Shown here piece after piece: positions 42,169 through 51,276 of a stretch of DNA of 64,000 nt (positions within the stretch are counted from its first letter, which is position 1; each line of letters starts with the position of its first letter). The translations under genes were made by a program, and so were the position numbers. The notes under the pieces were generated by a model. It saw only the letters and a program-made list of their open reading frames with translations, was not told the DNA's origin and ran no database searches. The DNA lies in contig NZ_SZVO01000018.1 in the NCBI RefSeq assembly GCF_005280585.1, positions 583 to 64,582 of the forward strand. The letters are read 5' to 3'. Source of the stretch: Dyadobacter frigoris. Its GTDB lineage: Bacteria > Bacteroidota > Bacteroidia > Cytophagales > Spirosomataceae.

Positions 42169-43374
42169 ATGAGCGTGGATCTAATGCAGCTTGAAAAATA
42201 CACATCCTTATACAAATACACCTTACTGGATAATGTCATACCATTTTGGCTTGAACATTCGGCTGACACGGAATTCGGTGGTTATTTTACCTGTCTGGAC
42301 CGGGTTGGGGATGTTTTTGACACCGATAAATTTGTCTGGCTGCAATGCCGTCAGGTCTGGTGTTTTGCAATGCTCTATAATAAGGTTGAAAAAAAACAGC
42401 AGTGGCTGGACTTTGCGTTGCAGGGGGCGGCATTTCTTGAAAAATATGGAAGGGATAGCTCCGGGAACTGGTACTTCTCTTTGAACAGGGAAGGGGCGCC
42501 TTTAACACAGCCTCACAGTATATTTTCGGATTGTTTTGCCTCTATGGCCTTCGGACAGCTTTACAAAGCGACAAATCAGCCCGGGCACGCAAAAATCGCG
42601 GTGGATACCTTTTATTCGATTTTGGCAAAAAAAGACAATTCAAAAGGTATGTATAACAAAAGTTTTCCCGGCACCAGGCCACTAAAAGGTTTTGCGCTTC
42701 CGATGATACTTTGCAATCTGGTTTTGGAAATCGAGCATCTGCTAGATGCAGATCTGGTAGAAAAAACCATTCAGGATGGCATTGACACCATACTGGGTGA
42801 GTTTTACCGGCCCGATCTGGGCATTATCCTGGAAAATGTGACACCCGATGGAGGCTTTTCAGATTCTTTCGAAGGTAGGCTGGTTAACCCAGGGCATGGC
42901 ATTGAGGCGATGTGGTTTTTAATGGATCTGGCTGAGCGGTCAAATGATAAGGATCTGGCCCGGAAGGCCATGGAAATTACCTTGAACATGCTTGAATACA
43001 GTTGGGACAAAAAACATGGAGGAATTTTTTATTTTATGGACGTCAAAGGCCTGCCTCCGCAGCAGCTTGAATGGGACCAGAAATTGTGGTGGGTGCATAT
43101 GGAGACTTTAATAAGTCTTTTGAAAGGATACCTGCACACCTCAGATGAAAGATGCTGGAGCTGGTTTGAAAAAGTACACGCCTACACCTGGCAGCATTTT
43201 TCCGATCCGAAGTATGCGGAATGGTACGGGTATTTGAACCGCCAGGGAGAAGTATTATTACCTTTGAAAGGCGGTAAATGGAAAGGTTGTTTTCATGTGC
43301 CGCGCGGACTGTATCAGTGCTGGAAAACGCTGGAAGCGATTGCAGAAAAAAAATCAGAAGTTCAATATTTATAA
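42169..43374 (+). CDS. AGE-family epimerase/isomerase (N-acylglucosamine 2-epimerase type)
   Basis: A 401-residue (alpha/alpha)6-barrel enzyme. Family features: an N-terminal stretch with WLEHSADTEFGGYFTCLDRVG and KFVWLQCRQVWCFAMLYN, then SIFSDCFASMAFGQLY, the catalytic-site histidine in NPGHGIEAMWFLMD, WWVHMETLISLLKGY, and a C-terminal KGCFHVPRGLYQCWK (the usual K-x-x-x-H-x-P-R-A/G). It would interconvert GlcNAc/ManNAc or a related 2-epimer or aldose-ketose pair in the cytoplasm. First gene of a compact operon, 1 bp before a sugar transporter, which fits a transported monosaccharide as substrate. The exact sugar cannot be told. Confidence 0.9.
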   Translation: MSVDLMQLEKYTSLYKYTLLDNVIPFWLEHSADTEFGGYFTCLDRVGDVFDTDKFVWLQCRQVWCFAMLYNKVEKKQQWLDFALQGAAFLEKYGRDSSGNWYFSLNREGAPLTQPHSIFSDCFASMAFGQLYKATNQPGHAKIAVDTFYSILAKKDNSKGMYNKSFPGTRPLKGFALPMILCNLVLEIEHLLDADLVEKTIQDGIDTILGEFYRPDLGIILENVTPDGGFSDSFEGRLVNPGHGIEAMWFLMDLAERSNDKDLARKAMEITLNMLEYSWDKKHGGIFYFMDVKGLPPQQLEWDQKLWWVHMETLISLLKGYLHTSDERCWSWFEKVHAYTWQHFSDPKYAEWYGYLNRQGEVLLPLKGGKWKGCFHVPRGLYQCWKTLEAIAEKKSEVQYL

Positions 43375-43375
43375 G

Positions 43376-44626
43376 ATGGCAGCAATTCCTGTAAATACGG
43401 TTTCGATCGCCGAGCCGCTCGGGCAAAAGAAACAAAACTATACACCAGCTTTACTTGCCCTGGCGGTGTTGTATTTTATGATGGGCTTTATTACCTGTTT
43501 GAATGATACGCTGGTGCCATTTTTTAAAAAGGGTTTCACGCTCACTTATTCGCAGTCATCGCTGGTGCAGTTTTACTTTTTTCTTACCTACGGAATCGCC
43601 TCAATTCCGGCAGGGAAAGTAGTTGAAAAAGTGGGATACAAAAAAGGAATGGTGCTGGGTTTTTCCATCGCCGCTTTTGGAGCCCTGCTCTTTTTTCCGG
43701 CTTCGGTGGCGCATCAGTATGCCTTGTTTCTGGCTGCATTATTTATTGTGGCCATCGGGATTGTTCTTTTGCAGGTGGCAGCCAATCCTTACATCACGAT
43801 TCTTGGACCTGCCAAAACAGCATCTTCCCGCCTTACGCTGATTCAGGGTGTCGGCTCGATGGGCACGACAACAGCGCCTCTTTTTGGAGCCTATTACATT
43901 TTGGCCCCGCTACAAAATTCAGCTGCTTCCAGTGATGCTGTGAAGTATCCTTATCTTGGGATTGCGGCGGCGTTGATTTTGATAGCGCTGATCGTTAGCA
44001 GGTTGTCACTGCCGGTCTTGAAATCAGCAGATCAAATGGTGCACGTTGACAAGGAGTCCGCAAAAGGTATCTTTTCTTTTCGGAATCTAAATTTCGGAAT
44101 TATTGGCCTGTTTGTTTATGTGGGAGCGGAGGTTTCGATTGGGACTTTTCTGACCAATTATACCGCGGATCTTTTGAAAATATCAGAAAGCGCGGCTAAT
44201 ACCTACGTTGCTTTCTACTGGGGTGGAATGCTTGCGGGGCGGCTGATCGGATCGGCCTTACTAAAATCACTCAAAGCTTCGCATGTTTTGAGTGTGTGTG
44301 CGGCAGGTTCCGTTTTTTTGATTTTACTGTCTGTTAATACGAGCGGCCTTCTGGCTGTGTGGAGCATGGTGGCCGTTGGCCTGTGCAACTCGATCATGTT
44401 TGCGATTATTTTCTCGCTTGCCGTGAACGGACTTGGGAAATATACTACGCAGGCTTCCGGTCTTTTATCAACGGCAATCGCCGGCGGAGCTTTGATCTCT
44501 TTTTGCCAGGGTTTATTAATAGACCATGCAACCTGGAAAATCGCCTTTATGCTGCCGCTGGCCTGTTATGTATATATCCTGTTTTACGGGCTGCATGGCT
44601 ATAAATCAAAATTTAGCACCTTATGA
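43376..44626 (+). CDS. Sugar MFS transporter (FucP/GluP type)
   Basis: A 416-residue, 12-helix inner-membrane symporter. The start at ATG 43376 is 1 bp after the AGE stop (the open frame extends upstream inside the AGE gene). Typical family signatures: LYFMMGFITCLNDTLVPFFK in helix 1, ASIPAGKVVEKVGYKKGM at the helix 2-3 loop, LQVAANPYITILGP in helix 4-5, and LIQGVGSMGTTTAPLFGA. FucP/GluP-type carriers use protons or sodium to bring in fucose, glucose, galactose or amino sugars. It would import the sugar released in the periplasm for the AGE epimerase. Overlaps the next gene by 4 bp (ATGA). Confidence 0.9.
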   Translation: MAAIPVNTVSIAEPLGQKKQNYTPALLALAVLYFMMGFITCLNDTLVPFFKKGFTLTYSQSSLVQFYFFLTYGIASIPAGKVVEKVGYKKGMVLGFSIAAFGALLFFPASVAHQYALFLAALFIVAIGIVLLQVAANPYITILGPAKTASSRLTLIQGVGSMGTTTAPLFGAYYILAPLQNSAASSDAVKYPYLGIAAALILIALIVSRLSLPVLKSADQMVHVDKESAKGIFSFRNLNFGIIGLFVYVGAEVSIGTFLTNYTADLLKISESAANTYVAFYWGGMLAGRLIGSALLKSLKASHVLSVCAAGSVFLILLSVNTSGLLAVWSMVAVGLCNSIMFAIIFSLAVNGLGKYTTQASGLLSTAIAGGALISFCQGLLIDHATWKIAFMLPLACYVYILFYGLHGYKSKFSTL

Positions 44627-46227
44627 AAAAGTATATTGTTTTAACGTTTATACTGGTCAGTGTTTCTCTCAATATGTCTGCGCGAGATAGATCAAGTCTG
44701 CGTTCAAAGATTTTGTTTATTCCGCTCGATAACCGTCCGCCCTGTCTTAAAATGCCCGAAAAAATGGGGCTGATTGCGGATGCTCAGGTAGTTTCTCCGC
44801 CTGAGGCGCTGCTGGGAAATTTACAGCAGCCGGGTCAGTGTGAAAAAATCAATGCGTGGATACTAGCCCAGGACCTCAAATCTTATGATGCGGCCATTAT
44901 TGTTTTGGACATGGTGGCCTATGGCGGTCTGGTCGCCTCACGAAAGTTTATGTGCGAATCATCTGAGGCTCTGAGCCGAATTCAGGTAATCGAACAAATC
45001 AGGAAAAGGGCTCCGAAGCTGAAAATTTACGGGCAAAGCGTGATCATGCGTCTGGCCCCAAGCGCGGATGGTAAAAATGAGGCCTACCGCGAAAAGCTGG
45101 CAAGCTGGGCTAAAATATCTCCGGATCAGGATGAGAAAACGAAAGCACAGGTTTTAAAACTTGAAGCGGATATTCCCGCTGCCGTACTGGCTGACTACAA
45201 AAAGGCCAGAGCACGTAATTACAGCACGAATTTAAAAGCCATCGAAATGGTCAAAACCGGCCTGATCGATTATCTGATCTTATCCCAGGATGATGCATCG
45301 CCCAAGGGCGTTCACCTGGTTGACAGGGAAAATCTGATTAAAAGACGTGATCTGTTAAAATTAACCGATCGGATTGCGATTCAATCGGGCGCTGATGAAG
45401 TTTCGATGCTGCTGTTGGCAAGGGCGCTAAATAAACAATATCGTTTCTTTCCAAGCATTAAAGTCGTCTACTGCTCAGAAAAATTAAAAAATACGGTCAT
45501 GCCTTTTGAAGACAGGATATTGTCAGAAACAGTCAGTCATCATATCAAGGCGACCGGTTCTGTGCAGGTGGAAAATGAGAGCCAGGCCGATATTTTATTT
45601 TATGTATATCCCTCGCGCTATGAAAGCGGTGGTGCCGAAACATTTGCTGATGAAATCCAGCAGAAAATAAAGGCGGGAAAAAGAATTATCGTGGCTGATA
45701 TTGATCCTGTGGGAAATATTCAGGGTGAAGATTCACTCTTTACTCAGGCGCTGCTTAGTCGTCATGTTTTCTCGGGGCTTTATGGTTACGCTTCCTGGAA
45801 CACGGCAGGCAATACCATCGGAACAGCGCTGCCCCACGGAATTGTTTATGATCTGGCTGCAACAAAATTATCAAAGAATAAGGCGGCAGCCAGCCGTATA
45901 AAAATTGCGCAAAACTGGTTTATGATCAACCGGGTCATGGATGATTATTACTATCATAATCTGGTCAGGGCCAAAGCCAATACGTTTTTATCTGGCAAAA
46001 AATTACCTAGCGCTACGCTGATGAGCGGTCCGGACAATCAAAAAGTAGAAAGCTATTGTCTGGGCCTGCTTGAAAACCATATGGATGTTTTTTTTAAAAG
46101 TTACTTTACACAAAATGAGCAGCTCCAAACGCAGGTTAAATGCCAGCCGCCGACGGATTTAAGTTTCAAACTACCCTGGAACCGTACTTTTGAGGCCGAT
46201 ATAGATTTCAGCCTGAGTTGTCAATGA
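44623..46227 (+). CDS. DUF4127 family protein, exported
   Basis: A 534-residue protein with a signal peptide (MKKYIVLTFILVSVSLNMSA). The mature start ILFIPLDNRPPCLKMPEKM matches the conserved V-P-L-D-x-R-P motif of DUF4127; other conserved-looking segments are YDAAIIVLDMVAYGGLVASR, YGQSVIMRLAP and YLILSQDDASPKGVH. The acidic and asparagine-rich blocks suggest an enzyme, but no activity is known to me. It is translationally coupled to the sugar transporter and followed by susC, so it most likely acts on the glycan or sugar handled by this locus in the periplasm. It is the best candidate here for an uncharacterised enzymatic step. Confidence 0.88.
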   Translation: MKKYIVLTFILVSVSLNMSARDRSSLRSKILFIPLDNRPPCLKMPEKMGLIADAQVVSPPEALLGNLQQPGQCEKINAWILAQDLKSYDAAIIVLDMVAYGGLVASRKFMCESSEALSRIQVIEQIRKRAPKLKIYGQSVIMRLAPSADGKNEAYREKLASWAKISPDQDEKTKAQVLKLEADIPAAVLADYKKARARNYSTNLKAIEMVKTGLIDYLILSQDDASPKGVHLVDRENLIKRRDLLKLTDRIAIQSGADEVSMLLLARALNKQYRFFPSIKVVYCSEKLKNTVMPFEDRILSETVSHHIKATGSVQVENESQADILFYVYPSRYESGGAETFADEIQQKIKAGKRIIVADIDPVGNIQGEDSLFTQALLSRHVFSGLYGYASWNTAGNTIGTALPHGIVYDLAATKLSKNKAAASRIKIAQNWFMINRVMDDYYYHNLVRAKANTFLSGKKLPSATLMSGPDNQKVESYCLGLLENHMDVFFKSYFTQNEQLQTQVKCQPPTDLSFKLPWNRTFEADIDFSLSCQ

Positions 46228-46346
46228 ACCCTGGTAAAACTGAATATTCCTAAACCCAAATAAATTTTAGTACGTAATGCTGAGTGTCTTTCCGGTTTTT
46301 TACCGGCCAGAAAAACGATGTCCAATTAAACCCCAAAAATTCACCA

Positions 46347-49300
46347 ATGCAAAATTTTACCAGGAAAAAACGACGCATGAGCTGGTGGCTCTGTGTGCTA
46401 TTTACGATTTGCCAGCATTATTATGGTGCTGCGCAAAGTCAGGATCTGCGAGGTAAGGTGACTGAAAGTACCGGAGGAACCCTGCCCGGTGTGACAGTTT
46501 TGATCAAAGGAACATCAAGCGGAACGACAACCGATGCGGAGGGGAATTATAAACTCCCCTTAGCGCAGCATACCGGTACCGTTGTTTTCTCTTTTATGGG
46601 AATGGTAACGCAGGAAGTTGCTTTCAATGGTCCTTCTGAGATAAATGTGTCGCTGCTTTCGGATAGTAAAACGCTCAATGAACTGGTTGTGGTAGGTTAC
46701 GGCACTCAGAAAAAAGTAAACCTGACAGGTGCTGTTTCAGTGATCGACGGTGAAAAACTAACCAGCCGTCAGGTGGCATCCACTTCTCTGGCTTTGCAGG
46801 GAGCTGCGCCGGGTGTAACGATCACCCAGCAGTCGGGAGTACCGGGGGGTGATGCGGGGACAATACGTATACGGGGTATCGGTTCGATTAATGCAGGGCA
46901 GAATCCGCTTGTTTTAATAGACAATGTCGAGATGAACCTGGATGCGATTGACCCAAATAATATTGAAAGCATTTCAGTTTTGAAAGATGCCGCTGCTGCC
47001 GCTGTCTACGGCTCACGCGCTGCGAACGGGGTCATTCTGATCACCAGCAAGCGCGGTGCGAACGGGATCAATGTTAGTTATAATGCCTATGTCTCCAACC
47101 AGAGCCCGACGGATCTGCCTGAAAAAGTGAATGCTTTACAGCACATGAAATACTGGGATATCGCCCAGACCAACAGCGGTCTTCCGGCCGCTTTTACCAG
47201 CCAGATCGCGGCTTATGAGAAAAACGGTCCGGACAATTTTTCGCTTTTCAATACGGATTGGAAAAAACTGGTACTGACTGGAAACGGCATGATGCAGAAT
47301 CACAACCTGAATATTGCCGGGGGCACGGATCGCATCAAGGTTTTTGGCTCCGGCAGCTTTCTGGACCAGAATGGTCTAACGGCCAACACCAATTTCAAGC
47401 GTGCCGATTTTCGGTTTAATACAGATATTGCCATTTCCAAAAAGCTTTCAGCTTCAATGGATCTGGTCTTAAACAGAAGCGACAGGCTGTGGCCGGGGCA
47501 ATCCACACCGCAGGCAATTATCCGTCAGATGCTGGGTCTGCCCGCTACAACTCCGGGGCGTTATGACAGCGGTGAGTGGGGGGAAGGCTGGTCGAATGCG
47601 AATCCGGCCGCGCAGGCTCAGGACGGCGGTTTTGCCAGAAGTATTACCAATTCGCGGATCATAAAAGGCACGCTGACCTATAAACCTTTGGAAGGTCTTG
47701 AGATTCTGACGACATACAGTTCCAACTATTACACTGCGCATGGCAGGACTTTTACAGATCAATATAAGATTTACAATGCGGATCCCAGCAGCAAAACCTT
47801 GGTGCTGGCCCGCCCGTGGCCGGCGCTCAACTCGCTGACTGACAACAATTCGGAGAATGCCCAGAATCTTTTCCGGGCTCAGGCGACGTATAACAAGACT
47901 TTGGGTAAACATAATTTCACTGTGCTGGGCGGTTTCAGTACAGAGGATTTCAGCACTTCGAATGTCAATACGTTCCGTCAGAATCTGCTCTCCCCGGACC
48001 GGCCTTATTTGGACAGCGGAGATCCGCTTGGCCAGACCATCAGCGGAAGCGCAAGTAAGTATTCGATGGTTTCAGCATATGGCCGTGTGAATTACAATTA
48101 CAATGAAAAATATCTGCTGGAAGTTAATGGCCGTATGGATGCCTCCTCTCGCTTCAGACAGGAAAACTGGTGGAAACTGTTTCCTTCGGTTTCCGGGGGA
48201 TGGAGAATGTCCCAGGAAAATTTTTGGTCGGGCCTTAGCCATATCGTCAATGATGCCAAGCTGCGTGCATCCTATGGAACGCTGGGTAACCAGAATTTGA
48301 TCCGCAATGACGTGCAGGATTACTATCCGAGCTACTCCACCTTTTATTCGGGAACAGCCTATAACTACTATTTTAACAACGTTGTCAATGCAGGGTATGC
48401 GCTGACAGCTGCTGCTAACCCGAATATCAAATGGGAATCTTCCAAGATTTTGGATATCGGAGCGGATTTTGGTTTGTTAAGAAATAAACTAACAGTAACG
48501 GCCGACTATTTTCAGCGCGATATCAGCGATATGCTTCAGCTTGTGCCGATTCCTGCCTACGTGGGGCTGGCCTCACCTTTTGTTAATGTAGGGTCCATGA
48601 GAAATAAGGGCTGGGAACTTTCGCTTGGCTGGAAGGACAAGATCAGTGATTTTAATTACCAGGTACAGGTCAATGTATCGGACGTGAAAAACAAAGTGCT
48701 TCAAAACGGCGGTACACCCATCATCAACGGCGCTACGATCCAGCAGGAAGGTTATGCGCTGGATTCTTACTACGGTTATCAGGCCATTGGTTTATTTCAA
48801 TCCGGAGAGGAAGTTAAAAATGCCCCTTTCCAGTATGGAAACACCGCTGCCGGCGATATTCGCTATAAAGATATCAGCGGACCTAATGGCGTGCCTGATA
48901 ACAAAATTGACAGTTATGACCGTACAATTCTGGGGAACTACTTTCCCCGTTATGAATACAGTTTCAATCTGGCGGCACAATACAAAGGTTTTGATCTGAC
49001 CGCTTTCTTTCAGGGTGTTGGTAAAAAGGATAATTATCTTTCCGGAACCGGATCTCAGCCTTTTTATTCCTCTGATTTTCAGGGGTCCATGTTCAAGTAT
49101 CAGCAGGATTTCTGGACACCTGAAAACAAAGGTGCGGCCTATCCGCGTCTGACTGCCAACAGCATCCCCAACAATTATGTAACCTCGTCTTACTGGGTTA
49201 GATCCGCTTCTTATCTGCGCGTCAAAAACATCGTGCTGGGTTATACGCTTCCAAAGCTGCTGACCCAGAAAGTGAAAATCAAATCGGCGCGTATTTATTT

Positions 49301-49427
49301 GAGTGGGCAGAATTTGGTTACCTGGACGAAATTTTTCCCCGGATTTGATCCTGAGCAAAGAGATACAGGCGGACAGTTTTATCCGATCATGAAAACCTAT
49401 ACAGTCGGTATTAACATCAAGTTTTAA
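46347..49427 (+). CDS. SusC/RagA-family TonB-dependent outer-membrane transporter
   Basis: 1026 residues from ATG 46347 (MQNFTRKKRRMSWWLCVLF signal peptide). A carboxypeptidase-like domain at about 36-110 (LRGKVTESTGGTLPGVTVLIKG) leads to the plug (NELVVVGYGTQKKVNLTGAVS, IRIRGIGSINAGQNPLVLID, VLKDAAAAAVYGSRAANGVI) and a beta barrel ending in YTVGINIKF. It moves oligosaccharides across the outer membrane with TonB energy. Paired with susD 4 bp downstream. The open frame extends upstream to 46284, but the chosen ATG starts the signal peptide. Confidence 0.93.
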   Translation: MQNFTRKKRRMSWWLCVLFTICQHYYGAAQSQDLRGKVTESTGGTLPGVTVLIKGTSSGTTTDAEGNYKLPLAQHTGTVVFSFMGMVTQEVAFNGPSEINVSLLSDSKTLNELVVVGYGTQKKVNLTGAVSVIDGEKLTSRQVASTSLALQGAAPGVTITQQSGVPGGDAGTIRIRGIGSINAGQNPLVLIDNVEMNLDAIDPNNIESISVLKDAAAAAVYGSRAANGVILITSKRGANGINVSYNAYVSNQSPTDLPEKVNALQHMKYWDIAQTNSGLPAAFTSQIAAYEKNGPDNFSLFNTDWKKLVLTGNGMMQNHNLNIAGGTDRIKVFGSGSFLDQNGLTANTNFKRADFRFNTDIAISKKLSASMDLVLNRSDRLWPGQSTPQAIIRQMLGLPATTPGRYDSGEWGEGWSNANPAAQAQDGGFARSITNSRIIKGTLTYKPLEGLEILTTYSSNYYTAHGRTFTDQYKIYNADPSSKTLVLARPWPALNSLTDNNSENAQNLFRAQATYNKTLGKHNFTVLGGFSTEDFSTSNVNTFRQNLLSPDRPYLDSGDPLGQTISGSASKYSMVSAYGRVNYNYNEKYLLEVNGRMDASSRFRQENWWKLFPSVSGGWRMSQENFWSGLSHIVNDAKLRASYGTLGNQNLIRNDVQDYYPSYSTFYSGTAYNYYFNNVVNAGYALTAAANPNIKWESSKILDIGADFGLLRNKLTVTADYFQRDISDMLQLVPIPAYVGLASPFVNVGSMRNKGWELSLGWKDKISDFNYQVQVNVSDVKNKVLQNGGTPIINGATIQQEGYALDSYYGYQAIGLFQSGEEVKNAPFQYGNTAAGDIRYKDISGPNGVPDNKIDSYDRTILGNYFPRYEYSFNLAAQYKGFDLTAFFQGVGKKDNYLSGTGSQPFYSSDFQGSMFKYQQDFWTPENKGAAYPRLTANSIPNNYVTSSYWVRSASYLRVKNIVLGYTLPKLLTQKVKIKSARIYLSGQNLVTWTKFFPGFDPEQRDTGGQFYPIMKTYTVGINIKF

Positions 49428-49431
49428 GAAT

Positions 49432-51126
49432 ATGAAAAACAAATTGATCTATAGTATTGGCCTTTGCCTTTCACTGCAACTATTTGCCGGCTGTAAGGAT
49501 TACCTCGAGCAGGCTCCGCTGGCAGCGCCGGCAACCGGGCAATTCTTCAACAGCCAAACCGAAATGAATGCGGCCTTGACTGCGGTTTACAAATCGGCCT
49601 ACTGGAACACGGGCACTACGCCTTACCAATCGATGATGGACGGCTGGACTGATATTGCACTGCTGCGCGCACCGGACATGGGCGAGGGGAACTTTGATGT
49701 TTTCAATGCCAATGTAAAATCGATCTGGACACTTGCCTACACAACCATTCAACGGGCCAACACGCTGATTGAGGGTATGGAAGCTGGCAAGGTAAATGTG
49801 CCTGTGGCAACCTTCAACCGGATGCAGGCTGAGGCCAAAGGGCTGCGGGCATTCGCCTATTTTTTTCTGGTCAATATGTATGGAGATGTTCCTTTGATCA
49901 CAAAACCTTTATTGCCGGCGGAGTTTTATGCACAGGTGCGCGCACCGAAAGCGGATGTGATCAAATTCATTTATCAGGACCTGGACGCAGCGGCACAGAT
50001 TCTGGACTGGTCGCCGCTGGACCGGGGCCGGATCTCAAAGGCGGTTGTTCTGGGCATGAAGGCGCGCACGGCTTTTTACAACAAAGATTATAAAACGGCT
50101 GCTGATGTAAGCAAGCAGATTATCGACGGGGCGGGGCTGGGGCTGAATCCGAAATTTCAGGATCTTTTCACCAAGGCGGGGCAGGCGCCTAATGCGGGAA
50201 AAGAAATTATGTTTGAAATTCTTTACACCGATGCCGATGCCAATTCGATTACTTATCTTCCTTTGGGGAGTATTTCAAGAACGGCAGGTGGGCAGTCGGG
50301 GCGTTTTCCGCAGCAGCGTCTGGTGGATATGTTTGAAGCAAAAGACGGAAAACGCATTGACGAGTCGAAAGTATACGATCCTAAAAACCCGCGTTTGAAC
50401 CGGGACATGCGTCTGAAATATACCGTGGCGATTCCGGGTGATACCGTAACGATGAATCAGATTACATTTGTCTATGATATCTACAAAAATACCACTTCGG
50501 TGAAAAATGCAGACGGAACCTGGGCTGTTAAGGCAAATGCTGATTTTGACAATGCCTATGGGCCTTCCAAAAGCGGCGTGGGGCTTTTGCATGCTAAGTA
50601 CACTTTGACAGGTGAGAACGCTTTTGCGGCTAGGGTGAATTTTATTCTGATGCGTTATGCCGAAATTCTGATCACCTACGCTGAATCAAAAATTGAACTT
50701 AATGAAATAGATGGATCAGTAATTAATGCCCTTAATCTGATCAGGCAACGGGCAGCTCAGCCGGTGGTTGAAGCCTCCATACAAACCGATCAGAACAAAC
50801 TAAGGCAGCTTGTTCGCAGGGAGCGTACTGTGGAGCTGGCCATGGAGGGTTTCCGCTGGTTTGATATCCGCCGCTGGGATATTGCCCCGGTGGTTATGCC
50901 CCAAAAAATTGTAGGGATTGCCAAGGATCCGGCAATTGGCGCGGCCAGTCCGGATTTTAAATCCAGTGCGTTAAGCGATCTTAATAATATCCCAACCTAT
51001 ACGGCCAGTGAAAGTACCCGGATGCTTCGCGAGATCCGTTACTGGTATCCCAAACTAAATCTTTTGCCCGTACCGCAGTCAGAGCGTGACATCAATTCTA
51101 AGCTCACCCAGAATCCGGAATGGTGA
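49432..51126 (+). CDS. SusD/RagB-family glycan-binding lipoprotein
   Basis: 564 residues with a lipoprotein signal ending LFAG-C (residue 20). The SusD fold is evident from FFNSQTEMNAALTAVYKS, AEAKGLRAFAYFFLVNMYGDVPLI, GRISKAVVLGMKARTAFYN, RYAEILITYAESKIELNE and the C-terminal RRERTVELAMEGFRWFDIRRW. It captures glycan at the cell surface and closes over the SusC barrel. Last gene before an inverted repeat and a 150-bp gap. Confidence 0.93.
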   Translation: MKNKLIYSIGLCLSLQLFAGCKDYLEQAPLAAPATGQFFNSQTEMNAALTAVYKSAYWNTGTTPYQSMMDGWTDIALLRAPDMGEGNFDVFNANVKSIWTLAYTTIQRANTLIEGMEAGKVNVPVATFNRMQAEAKGLRAFAYFFLVNMYGDVPLITKPLLPAEFYAQVRAPKADVIKFIYQDLDAAAQILDWSPLDRGRISKAVVLGMKARTAFYNKDYKTAADVSKQIIDGAGLGLNPKFQDLFTKAGQAPNAGKEIMFEILYTDADANSITYLPLGSISRTAGGQSGRFPQQRLVDMFEAKDGKRIDESKVYDPKNPRLNRDMRLKYTVAIPGDTVTMNQITFVYDIYKNTTSVKNADGTWAVKANADFDNAYGPSKSGVGLLHAKYTLTGENAFAARVNFILMRYAEILITYAESKIELNEIDGSVINALNLIRQRAAQPVVEASIQTDQNKLRQLVRRERTVELAMEGFRWFDIRRWDIAPVVMPQKIVGIAKDPAIGAASPDFKSSALSDLNNIPTYTASESTRMLREIRYWYPKLNLLPVPQSERDINSKLTQNPEW

Positions 51127-51158
51127 TATAGTAATCGCTGCACACAGTGTGCGAAAGT

Positions 51159-51218
51159 AAAATGAGACGCGCAGCGTTTCAGTTAAGAAAATTTATAAGA
51201 TTCTGCGCGTTTCATTTT
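51159..51218. terminator. Long-loop inverted repeat after susD
   Basis: AAAATGAGACGCGCAG (51159-51174) pairs with CTGCGCGTTTCATTTT (51203-51218), 15 of 16 positions, with a 28-base loop; a smaller palindrome GCACACAGTGTGC lies at 51140-51152. It may attenuate or terminate transcription between susD and the oxidoreductase gene. The long loop is unusual for an intrinsic terminator. Confidence 0.45.
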
Positions 51219-51276
51219 GCCTCCATGGTTCTGTATAGCCCTGTTAAATCCGGGCAACCTTCATTACATTTGAATT

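Noticed and set aside
48792-49442. 216-codon minus-strand frame within susC
   Set aside because: Shadow of the SusC gene; no recognisable motif.
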